A DNA stretch of 26,533 nt from NCBI RefSeq assembly GCF_002377905.1, contig NZ_DFQS01000015.1, forward strand, positions 1 to 26,533. Reading direction: 5' to 3'. How positions within the stretch are numbered: the stretch's first letter is position 1; each line of letters begins with the position of its first letter. Below the pieces are notes generated by a model. The model was not told the DNA's origin. It saw nothing but the letters and a program-made list of their open reading frames with translations, and ran no database searches. This DNA is from Psychrobacter sp. UBA3483 (lineage in GTDB: Bacteria; Pseudomonadota; Gammaproteobacteria; Pseudomonadales; Moraxellaceae). This document shows, piece after piece, positions 1-5,857 of this stretch. The translations under genes and the position numbers were made by a program.

Positions 1-150
1 AACCTCAAATATATCATCTTGCTTCGGCTGTCACCCTTCTTTTATTACTCCAGCATACTTTTTGATACACCACCCACTATATTTATCAGGACACGAAGGT
101 GTGCATTTCTCACTAGGTTTGAGCTTGCGTATCTTACTATCGTTTAACAT
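1..150 (-). pseudogene. Remnant of a P4-type tyrosine integrase (N-terminal arm-DNA-binding domain)
   Basis: Reading the minus strand from an ATG at 150-148 gives 39 residues that begin MLNDSKIRKLKPSEKC and continue TPSCPDKYSG before a TGA at 33-31. This opening matches what I know of the start of P4-like integrases (DUF4102/arm-binding domain), which bind arm sites in the attachment region and recombine DNA at tRNA genes. After about residue 26 the similarity is lost; a neighbouring frame gives WVVYQKVCWSNK, which looks like the expected next segment, so a frameshift plus stop is likely. The window edge hides the rest. The gene lies downstream of tRNA-Ser, pointing away from it, as expected for such integrases. 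A short unrelated ORF cannot be excluded. Confidence 0.5.
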
Positions 151-287
151 GTTGGTCTATTCCCTATGGCTACAAGCTATATGAATCAATAGATACAACA
201 AAAACGTTGGTCTAAAGCTGAATCATAAAGCTTAAATGTTGGTCTTTTTGAGGTCTAATGAAATCATAGACCAACAGATAGACCAAC
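151..287. repeat. Cluster of five GTTGGTCTA-type repeats between integrase remnant and tRNA-Ser
   Basis: GTTGGTCTA occurs at 151-159 and 206-214, GTTGGTCTT at 238-246, and the inverse TAGACCAAC at 267-275 and 279-287. The last two sit in a 12-bp tandem unit (266-277, 278-289). Mixed-orientation 9-mers packed into 137 bp between an integrase start and a tRNA 3' end look like integrase arm-type or excisionase sites. That role is inferred from position. A second near-repeat, TGGGTCGAATTGGG at 315-328 and TGGGTAGAATTGGG at 389-402, lies between this cluster and the tRNA. Confidence 0.6.
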
Positions 288-342
288 ACAAGCCATAGGA
301 TAGGTGGGTCACATTGGGTCGAATTGGGAAAATAGTAGGCAT

Positions 343-363
343 AAAAAAAACGCTAGACGCGTT
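343..363 (-). terminator. Rho-independent terminator downstream of tRNA-Ser
   Basis: On the minus strand a 5-bp stem (AACGC, loop GTCTA, GCGTT; plus-strand positions 349-363) is followed by eight Ts (343-350). It lies about 70 nt past the tRNA 3' end. The stem is short, so termination may be partial. Confidence 0.55.
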
Positions 364-433
364 ATTTATAAAGGGTTTGGTTGGTATATGGGTAGAATTG
401 GGGCGAGGTGGGAAAACTGGGGTTTTATAAGAT

Positions 434-524
434 TGGCGGTGAAGGAGGGATTCGAACCCTCGATACGCTATGAACGTATACACACTTTCCAGGCGTGCGG
501 TTTCAGCCACTCACCCACTTCACC
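434..524 (-). tRNA. tRNA-Ser (anticodon GGA)
   Basis: The minus strand folds as a class II tRNA of 91 nt including an encoded CCA (436-434). The acceptor stem GGTGAAG pairs perfectly with CTTCACC, the discriminator is G, the T-loop carries GGTTCGAATCC, and there is a long variable arm. The anticodon loop CTGGAAA gives anticodon GGA, which reads UCC and UCU. The sequence closely follows the E. coli tRNA-Ser(GGA) pattern as I recall it. The gene stands alone with its own promoter and terminator, and its 3' end faces the integrase remnant, so it is probably the attachment site of an integrative element. Confidence 0.96.
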
Positions 525-557
525 GTTTTTTGCAATACCAAGATTTTTGGCTGCCTC

Positions 558-586
558 AGTATAGCGGATAGCATTTAAAATGTCAC
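558..586 (-). promoter_or_regulatory. Sigma-70 promoter of tRNA-Ser
   Basis: On the minus strand a -35 GTGACA (586-581) and a -10 TATACT (563-558) are separated by exactly 17 bp. The -10 ends 33 nt before the mature tRNA 5' end, leaving a short leader for RNase P to remove. Confidence 0.7.
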
Positions 587-655
587 GGCCTGCGCCGCAT
601 CTTTCTTTATTGCTAACTGCCTGCTAGGATAGCGCATACGTAATGGCAGGCATAG

Positions 656-1564
656 ATGGTTGAAAGTGGCATGATAAGTTTTTTTAAAGATAAAGCACCG
701 GTTAAAAATAACCTCATAATGGCAGTATTCACTGTCTTAATAGGGATGTCGTCTGCACAAGCGGATGACCTCAGCCAGTGTAGCCAGTCGTTTTATGGTG
801 GCGTCTATCCTGAATTCACCAATCCTAAGCTTAGCAACAATACCCAAGCGCTATGTATGGACGGTTTTGCCGTTATGTACTCGGGCGTCTCACGCACTCC
901 GCTTTGGTCAGCAGAATATCTCGACCGCAAGCGCTTGCAGCAAGCCAAACAGATTGATCGTGAAGACAGTTTTCATGAAGAAAGCCGCCTGCCAAAATCC
1001 ATGCGCGCCAAACTGTCTGATTATTCAGGCTCCGGTTACGATCGTGGGCATTTAGCGCCTAATGGCAATATGGCCAATCGCAGCCAGCAGTACGATAGCT
1101 TTAGTCTTGCTAATATCGCGCCGCAATCACCGCGTAATAATCGCTATATTTGGCGTAATATTGAATCAGCCACGCGCTATCTAACCCAGCAATACGGTGA
1201 AGTTTATACTGTAACTGGAGTTGCATTTACTGATAAAAAGACCAAACAACTGGCGGATCGTGTACTGGTACCCAGTCATTTTTTTAAGGCGGTTTACATA
1301 CCTGCGAGTAATCAAGCAGGCGTGTATTATGCGCCCAATGATGAATCAGAGCGTATAGAAGTGATTAGTCTCGATGAATTAACCGCCAAGATTGGCATCG
1401 ACGTGTTACCGGTACTTGATGCCCAAACCAAAGCGCGCGCATTTGATTTACCATTAAAGGCAGGTGACAGCTCAGATTTACCCGAAAATACGCCAGAAGA
1501 GCCCACTTGGATGTTATTTGTGCTGGCTATCATCGACTGGCTCGTGGCACAATTAAAAGCATAA
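656..1564 (+). CDS. Exported DNA/RNA non-specific endonuclease (Serratia nuclease-like)
   Basis: 302-residue metal-dependent nuclease that should hydrolyse DNA and RNA outside the cytoplasm. The core motif DRGH is at residues 129-132. Asn162 and Glu170 follow His132 at the same 30- and 38-residue offsets as H89/N119/E127 of Serratia nuclease, so catalytic base and metal ligand are present. A hydrophobic stretch around residues 19-34 ending SAQA is a signal peptide, cleaved near residue 36. The last ~20 residues form a second hydrophobic segment (WMLFVLAIIDWLVA), unusual for a freely secreted enzyme and suggesting membrane retention. The ATG at 656 follows a GGCAGG ribosome site; an in-frame ATG at 671 (MISFF) would also keep the signal peptide. 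It stands divergent from tRNA-Ser and may supply nucleotides or degrade incoming DNA. Confidence 0.88.
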   Translation: MVESGMISFFKDKAPVKNNLIMAVFTVLIGMSSAQADDLSQCSQSFYGGVYPEFTNPKLSNNTQALCMDGFAVMYSGVSRTPLWSAEYLDRKRLQQAKQIDREDSFHEESRLPKSMRAKLSDYSGSGYDRGHLAPNGNMANRSQQYDSFSLANIAPQSPRNNRYIWRNIESATRYLTQQYGEVYTVTGVAFTDKKTKQLADRVLVPSHFFKAVYIPASNQAGVYYAPNDESERIEVISLDELTAKIGIDVLPVLDAQTKARAFDLPLKAGDSSDLPENTPEEPTWMLFVLAIIDWLVAQLKA

Positions 1565-1638
1565 GGCGTCTAAACGTCACTATATTCCCACAGCATTGCA
1601 AATTCACGTAACGCACTGTTAAGGTAGAGGAGGCTTAA

Positions 1639-1902
1639 ATGATTGAACCCTTTATGAATAATCATGAAAGTATGCAAATTGGCGATTTGGTCATTGAAAA
1701 CCAAGAAGATAAAATCATCATTTATGGTGACATTAATCTGGTATTTAACGACACTGGTTATGAACAAGCGCAGCAGCTACATGAGCTGACCAGCAAAATT
1801 ATGCTGGCTTTTAAAAATCGCAGTCAATATAGCAATTACGATGATAAGTCAAAACAAAAAGATGACCAAGCGGATAAAATTATAGACAATCCGTTCCTGT
1901 AA
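1639..1902 (+). CDS. Small conserved-looking protein of unknown function
   Basis: An 87-residue acidic cytoplasmic protein that I do not recognise. It has no signal peptide or membrane segment. Residues 13-50 look like a short beta-rich part (IGDLVIENQEDKIIIYGDIN) followed by a helix (QAQQLHELTSKIMLAFKN), then a polar charged tail ending NPFL. The start is well supported by a strong GGAGG six bases before the ATG at 1639. It begins 74 bp after the nuclease stop in the same direction, so it could be cotranscribed, but the nuclease needs no partner of this kind. It may be lineage-specific. Confidence 0.7.
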   Translation: MIEPFMNNHESMQIGDLVIENQEDKIIIYGDINLVFNDTGYEQAQQLHELTSKIMLAFKNRSQYSNYDDKSKQKDDQADKIIDNPFL

Positions 1903-1976
1903 CTGTTTGATATGCTTTTGATTTTAGAGAAATAATAAACTATAAAAAAATTACTAGGCAAAATCTTAAAATTGCT

Positions 1977-2004
1977 TATAATGGGTCAAGACATCGCTTA
2001 TGTC
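1977..2004 (+). promoter_or_regulatory. Candidate promoter and inverted repeat upstream of the DUF2147 gene
   Basis: A perfect TATAAT lies at 1977-1982 with an upstream TG close to extended -10 position; no good -35 is visible at 16-18 bp. An inverted repeat (GACAT, 5-nt loop, ATGTC; 1990-2004) sits at the expected transcript start. A second small hairpin (AGAAAC/GTTTCT, about 2129-2145) lies in the ~190-nt leader before the ribosome site. Confidence 0.4.
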
Positions 2005-2175
2005 GATCGAACTTTTTCTGTCAAACCAATCATTGATAACATATTAATGAAGGTTACTTGCTTAAAACGAGCGTAGAACCACAAGGTTTGCAATAAAAGA
2101 TTGTTGATAAAAGGATAAGCGAAGACATTAGAAACACACTGTTTCTAGTAATCATTAAATGAAGGGAGTCAGTTT

Positions 2176-2559
2176 ATGAAATTATTCACAAAAACCACTT
2201 TAGCAGTTGCTGGTATTAGTATGGCAAGTATGGCATTTGCCGCTGACCCATTACACAACACCACTTGGCAGACTTATGACGAAGGCCAGCCAAAAGGTTT
2301 GGTCAAAATCACTGAATCTAATGGTGTCCTTACTGGTACATTAATTGATACCAACTCAGCTAAAGGCAAAAAACACGTTGGTACCACTATTATCAAAGGC
2401 TTAAAAGCTGACGGTGGTGGTAAATACAGTGGCGGTACAATCACTGACCCTGAAAAAGGTAAAGATTATCGTATGACCGCCAATCTAAGTGGTAGTACTT
2501 TAAAACTAAAAGGTTATATCGGCCCATTCTCACGTAGCCAAACGTGGAAAAAGAAATAA
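2176..2559 (+). CDS. Periplasmic DUF2147 family protein
   Basis: 127 residues with a clear signal peptide (MKLFTKTTLAVAG... ending MAFA, cleavage after residue ~22). The mature part matches the DUF2147 pattern: an early W-Q-T-Y-D, the segment KGLVKITESNGVLTGTL, a central GG.YSGG.ITDPEKGK.Y, and a C-terminal LKGYIGPFSRSQTW. The family is predicted to form a small beta-barrel-like fold in the periplasm; its biochemical role is not established. The copy is compact for the family, missing the loop that in many members lies before the TTIIKGL segment. AAGGGAG precedes the ATG. A strong terminator follows and the gene has its own upstream region, so it appears monocistronic. Confidence 0.85.
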   Translation: MKLFTKTTLAVAGISMASMAFAADPLHNTTWQTYDEGQPKGLVKITESNGVLTGTLIDTNSAKGKKHVGTTIIKGLKADGGGKYSGGTITDPEKGKDYRMTANLSGSTLKLKGYIGPFSRSQTWKKK

Positions 2560-2635
2560 GCAGATATACTCCTATTTTATAAATTTTGGTTGTTAGACCA
2601 ACCTTTATAAAGAGACAAACTGTAAAAGAATAAAG

Positions 2636-2670
2636 AATCCCGCAAGACTGAAAGGTTTTGCGGGATTTTT
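2636..2670 (+). terminator. Strong rho-independent terminator after the DUF2147 gene
   Basis: A 10-bp perfect stem (AATCCCGCAA at 2636-2645, TTGCGGGATT at 2658-2667) is followed by a T run. It lies 76 bp after the DUF2147 stop and 36 bp before the convergent amtB stop. The GC-rich stem may also stop amtB transcripts, although the T run on that strand is broken. Confidence 0.88.
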
Positions 2671-2705
2671 AGTGCTATAAATTTTATCAACAGCGGTTTT
2701 ATGGT

Positions 2706-3968
2706 TTACCTTATAAACTCTGGATAGGCTTCCATACCACATTCTGCGATATCTGCGCCCTGATATTCTTCTTCCTCAGAGATACGTAGGCCCAGCACAA
2801 CCTTAATAATACCCCAAACGAGCAAGCTACTGATAAACACCCAAGTAAATATGGTCGCTGCGCCAGCAATTTGTCCTAGTAGAGTAGCTTTTGGGTTGGT
2901 TAATGGCACTAGCATTAGACCGAAGAAGCCAGACACCCCATGCACAGAAATAGCGCCAACTGGATCATCGATTTTTATTTTATCTAACATAAGGATGGAT
3001 ATGACCACGATGACGCCTGCAATCATTCCAAATAGCGTTGCTTGCAGCGCTGAAGGCGTAGAGGGTTCGGCGGTGATAGCGACCAGACCTGCTAATGCAC
3101 CATTTAATAACATGGTCAAATCTGCCTTACCAAAAATCATGCGTGCGATAATAAGTGCGCCAATCGCTCCACCTGCAGCAGCGGCGTTGGTATTTAAAAA
3201 CACCATGGCAACGGCATTGGCGCTAGCAATATCGCCAAGTTTGAGTACGGAGCCGCCGTTAAACCCAAGCCAGCCCATCCATAAGATAAGCGTACCAAGC
3301 GCCGCTAAAGGTAAATTGGCACCGGGAATCGCACGTATCTCACCGTTAGGGCCATATTTACCTTTACGCGCCCCTAAAAGTAGAACGCCCGATAGTGCCG
3401 CTGCCGCCCCTGCCATGTGCACGATACCTGAGCCTGCAAAATCAGAAAACCCCAAATCGCCAAGGCTAAATAAGCCAAATACGGCTTTACCGCCCCAAGT
3501 CCAGCTGCCTTCTAATGGGTAAATAAGCCCTGTCATGACAACGGCGAACAGCAAAAAGGACCATAATTTCATACGTTCTGCCACTGTCCCTGAAACGATT
3601 GACATGCAGGTAGCGACAAAGACCACTTGAAAGAAGAAATCGGAAGCCGCCGAGTATACCGCATCGCCATTAAAGCCGTTTTTAGCTGAGCTCGTTAAAG
3701 CATCGGCAACCAAGGTTTCAGTGCCTGCGATACCGCGCAAAAACAAATTACCATCATACATAATGGCATAACCACAGATCATATATAAGGTACAGGCGGT
3801 AGCAAAGAGGGCAATATTTTTGGTGAGGATTTCGACGGTGTTTTTTGAGCGTACCAGTCCAGCTTCTAACATGGTAAAGCCAGCGGCCATCCACATGACT
3901 AGTGCACCACACATCAAAAAATAAAACGTATCTAGCGCGTACTGGAGCTCAAAGATTTGATTTTGCAT
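2706..3968 (-). CDS. amtB: Ammonium transporter AmtB
   Basis: 420-residue Amt/Rh channel of the inner membrane that conducts ammonium/ammonia; trimeric in the family. Eleven hydrophobic segments can be read. The pore histidine pair is present (His184 in GSGIVHMAG and His343 in ISVHGVSG), as are the phenylalanines of the gate region (FFFQVVF, 111-117), Asp176 before the first histidine (the conserved ammonium-site aspartate), and NGALAGLVAIT at 289-299. Unlike E. coli AmtB it lacks an obvious cleavable signal peptide; it begins MQNQIFELQYALDTFYF. A GGGGG ribosome site precedes the ATG at 3968. It is the second gene after glnK (83-bp gap), so GlnK should plug this channel when nitrogen is plentiful. 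Confidence 0.96.
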   Translation of the reverse strand: MQNQIFELQYALDTFYFLMCGALVMWMAAGFTMLEAGLVRSKNTVEILTKNIALFATACTLYMICGYAIMYDGNLFLRGIAGTETLVADALTSSAKNGFNGDAVYSAASDFFFQVVFVATCMSIVSGTVAERMKLWSFLLFAVVMTGLIYPLEGSWTWGGKAVFGLFSLGDLGFSDFAGSGIVHMAGAAAALSGVLLLGARKGKYGPNGEIRAIPGANLPLAALGTLILWMGWLGFNGGSVLKLGDIASANAVAMVFLNTNAAAAGGAIGALIIARMIFGKADLTMLLNGALAGLVAITAEPSTPSALQATLFGMIAGVIVVISILMLDKIKIDDPVGAISVHGVSGFFGLMLVPLTNPKATLLGQIAGAATIFTWVFISSLLVWGIIKVVLGLRISEEEEYQGADIAECGMEAYPEFIR

Positions 3969-4051
3969 ATTAATTCCCCCTTGAATAGATGCAATACAGT
4001 GATCGAGGTGACCTATAAATCCGTGTTTATAAGTGGTCTGGCGCTTAACTA

Positions 4052-4390
4052 TTAAATAGCGTCAGGGCCAGTCTCACCGGTGCGAATACGAATGACTTGT
4101 TCAAGATTGGTCACAAATATCTTGCCGTCACCGATTTTTCCGGTACTGGCAATACGCGTAATGGCTTCGATAGCAGGCTCGACCATTTCATCCATCACCG
4201 CTACCTCAACTTTCACTTTAGGTAAAAAGTCCACCACGTATTCAGCACCGCGATAGAGCTCGGTATGACCTTTTTGACGACCAAAACCCTTGACTTCGGT
4301 GACGGTAACGCCCTTTACACCGATGTCAGAAAGCGCTTCACGCACATCATCGAGCTTAAACGGTTTTAAGATCGCAGTGATTAGCTTCAT
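4052..4390 (-). CDS. glnK: Nitrogen regulatory PII protein GlnK
   Basis: 112-residue PII signal transducer that binds ATP/ADP and 2-oxoglutarate and controls AmtB and nitrogen regulators. The T-loop is intact with the uridylylation tyrosine in RGAEYVVDF (Tyr51), and the protein carries the PII signature motifs including VTEVKGFGRQKGHTELY and TGKIGDGKIFV, ending GETGPDAI. Length is standard. Immediate linkage upstream of amtB in the same direction favours GlnK over GlnB. An AAGGA-like ribosome site lies before the ATG, and the upstream region holds a sigma-54-like site and an inverted repeat (4475-4517). Confidence 0.95.
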   Translation of the reverse strand: MKLITAILKPFKLDDVREALSDIGVKGVTVTEVKGFGRQKGHTELYRGAEYVVDFLPKVKVEVAVMDEMVEPAIEAITRIASTGKIGDGKIFVTNLEQVIRIRTGETGPDAI

Positions 4391-4474
4391 AAAAAAATCC
4401 TTATATAGATGATGTCGCAGGTTAATAGAGGCCTTTTGCTGGCTCGTATTATTGTCAGGCTCATGGTAAGTCGT

Positions 4475-4517
4475 TCAAGAACTGTGCCAAACCTACTCAA
4501 GGGGGTTGGTAGGTTTG
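4475..4517 (-). promoter_or_regulatory. Candidate sigma-54-type promoter with overlapping inverted repeat upstream of glnK
   Basis: Reading towards glnK, TGGCAC (4489-4484), 5 nt, then TTGA (4478-4475) has exact -24/-12 spacing, but the canonical GC of the -12 element reads GA. Overlapping its -24 edge is a perfect 9-bp inverted repeat, CAAACCTAC at 4488-4496 and GTAGGTTTG at 4509-4517, with a 12-nt spacer. The site lies 85-100 bp before the glnK ATG. Sigma-54/NtrC control of glnK-amtB is common in proteobacteria; here it is inferred, and the repeat does not resemble the NtrC consensus. Confidence 0.4.
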
Positions 4518-4621
4518 TACGCATTTTCTCAAAAATAATCATGATAATGACAGAGACCTTTGCCTATATCGCAACGATAACATTGCTTTTATGAATATAA
4601 GTTAAGTCATCAACCTTTAAC

Positions 4622-4658
4622 GTTGGGAGAATAAACACTTTATTATAACCAACTTTTT
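4622..4658 (+). terminator. Plus-strand terminator-like hairpin with no gene upstream
   Basis: Outer stem GTTGG/CCAAC (4622-4626, 4649-4653), small internal loop, inner stem AATAAA/TTTATT around a CAC loop, then five Ts (4654-4658). The T run is on the plus strand, where no coding gene lies upstream, so it either ends an unrecognised short transcript or is fortuitous. Confidence 0.35.
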
Positions 4659-4696
4659 AAGCGCTTGGGGAGGCTATCACTTTATTTCATGTGACG

Positions 4697-4732
4697 ATTT
4701 GATAAGAAATTTGATAAGAAATCTAATAAGAA
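4697..4732. repeat. Three tandem copies of a 12-bp unit
   Basis: ATTTGATAAGAA occurs at 4697-4708 and 4709-4720, followed by the diverged ATCTAATAAGAA at 4721-4732. It is AT-rich and non-coding, 60 bp beyond the stress-gene terminator. Confidence 0.75.
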
Positions 4733-4790
4733 AAACGCGAGGAGACGCCAGAAAAGTAAGCACGTGAGAATTTTCAAAACGTCGATTATT

Positions 4791-4818
4791 AAAAACGCTA
4801 TTATTAATAATAGCGTTT
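4791..4818 (-). terminator. Terminator of the universal stress gene
   Basis: A perfect 26-bp palindrome (AAACGCTATTATT at 4793-4805 and its complement at 4806-4818) is followed on the minus strand by a run of five Ts (4795-4791). It lies 36 bp after the stop of the gene ending at 4854. Confidence 0.75.
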
Positions 4819-4853
4819 AAAATCAAAACTATATATCTAAATAAAAGAAGGTT

Positions 4854-5708
4854 TTAAGCTTTAGGGAAGAGTAAATACGGGGTTTTGGTGCTACCAAGCA
4901 GTTTTTTGGTTTCACTACCTTTTAGCAGCTCAAGCAGACGCGGTTGCCCAAAGGCACCCGTCATCAGCAAACCAATATCGTTTTTGCTTTGATAGTAATT
5001 TAAGGCGGCAGTCACATCACGGCAGTCGAGCAAGGCTTTTTTACATTTGATACCCGCTTGTTTAAGGCGTGCATAGGCTTCCCGCAGTGCATCGCAGTTT
5101 TCTGAATTTTCTTTAGCAACCATGACAATGTGTATTGTCAAAGCGCGAATAAGCGGCGTTTTACACAGCCAATTGAGCAGTTTATGCGAAGTTGGGCTAT
5201 TATCAAAAGCAAACAATGCCGTCGTTGGGGGCAAAAATGGTGCATGGGTCACCAAAATGGGGCAGTGACTCAAACGTATCAGCTGACTCAAGGTTGATTT
5301 GCAAGTCACATGATGACCAATGACGATTAATTGTGCTTTGTCGTCAACATAATCAATGCTGTCACTCAAGCTTTCATGACGATGCAAGGTATAGGTTTTT
5401 AGCTTTTGATGTTGCTGCTCACAATACGTGCTGGCTTGGTGTAGCAGCAGCTTACCTTGAGCTTTTAGCTCGCTATTGCTCAAATGCTCTTGTGCCGTGA
5501 ATTGGTCTAGCAAGATATTTTCATCGTCAACATTGAGACAACCGGAATAATCAACGGCCGCTTTTTGTTGCAAACTTGGTACAGAGTGCAGCAGACCAAT
5601 AGGTGCTTGCAGACGAGTAGAGGCCCACATACTGGCATCCAATACCGCTTGCACATGATTGGGGCAGTCCAAGCAAGCAATCACACTATCTGGCTTCAAA
5701 TTACTCAT
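4854..5708 (-). CDS. Universal stress protein, tandem UspA domains
   Basis: 284-residue cytoplasmic protein built of two UspA-like halves. The first (about 1-155) starts DSVIACLDCPNHVQAVLDAS and ends QLIVIGHH...LSHCPILVTHAP. The second (about 160-284) starts TALFAFDNSPTSHKLLNWL and ends IGLLMTGAFGQPRLLELL...TPYLLFPKA. The nucleotide-loop pattern G-2x-G-9x-G(S/T) is only partly preserved, so ATP binding is uncertain. It lies directly after a SulP transporter gene; SulP plus Usp pairing is recurrent in bacteria and suggests the Usp modulates the transporter or responds to it. A 42-nt hairpin separates the two genes, so its expression may be lower than the transporter's. An AGGTGG ribosome site precedes the ATG. 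Confidence 0.85.
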   Translation of the reverse strand: MSNLKPDSVIACLDCPNHVQAVLDASMWASTRLQAPIGLLHSVPSLQQKAAVDYSGCLNVDDENILLDQFTAQEHLSNSELKAQGKLLLHQASTYCEQQHQKLKTYTLHRHESLSDSIDYVDDKAQLIVIGHHVTCKSTLSQLIRLSHCPILVTHAPFLPPTTALFAFDNSPTSHKLLNWLCKTPLIRALTIHIVMVAKENSENCDALREAYARLKQAGIKCKKALLDCRDVTAALNYYQSKNDIGLLMTGAFGQPRLLELLKGSETKKLLGSTKTPYLLFPKA

Positions 5709-5739
5709 AAGGGCACCACCTATCTCAATAATAAAAACA

Positions 5740-5781
5740 CAGGCTCGTGGTTTAAAGGAGTGCCTTTAAGCCGCGAGCCTG
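5740..5781 (-). terminator. Large intercistronic hairpin between SulP and stress-protein genes
   Basis: Two 19-nt arms (5740-5758 and 5763-5781) pair along their whole length except for G-U or A-C positions at two sites, around the 4-nt loop AGTG. On the minus strand it is followed by GTGTTTTTATT. It lies 76 bp after the transporter stop and about 31 bp before the stress-gene start, so it acts as terminator or read-through attenuator. Confidence 0.75.
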
Positions 5782-5857
5782 ATTTTATATACCAATATAA
5801 TTGCTGATGAATAAAGACACTATTGCAGTCAGCTTGATAACACCAATACCGTTTTGT

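Larger units (their letters stand above)
4391..4853. other. 463-bp spacer between glnK and the universal stress gene
   Basis: No credible gene. It holds the glnK control region (4475-4517), a hairpin with a T run on the plus strand (4622-4658), a 12-bp triple tandem repeat (4697-4732), and the terminator of the stress gene (4791-4818). Confidence 0.7.

Noticed and set aside
232..510. 92-codon minus-strand frame overlapping tRNA-Ser
   Set aside because: It runs through the tRNA gene, has no ribosome site and encodes no recognisable protein.
304..564. 86-codon plus-strand frame antisense to tRNA-Ser
   Set aside because: It is the reverse reading of the tRNA; its WENWGF/GFEPS segment is typical of false tRNA-antisense frames.
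2594..2602. Another TAGACCAAC copy after the DUF2147 gene
   Set aside because: A single isolated 9-mer 2.3 kb from the cluster; could be chance and there is no other sign of an element boundary.
2851..3522. 223-codon frame antisense to amtB
   Set aside because: Long open frame created by codon bias of a membrane-protein gene; no start signals and Pro/Ala/Ser-rich shadow composition.
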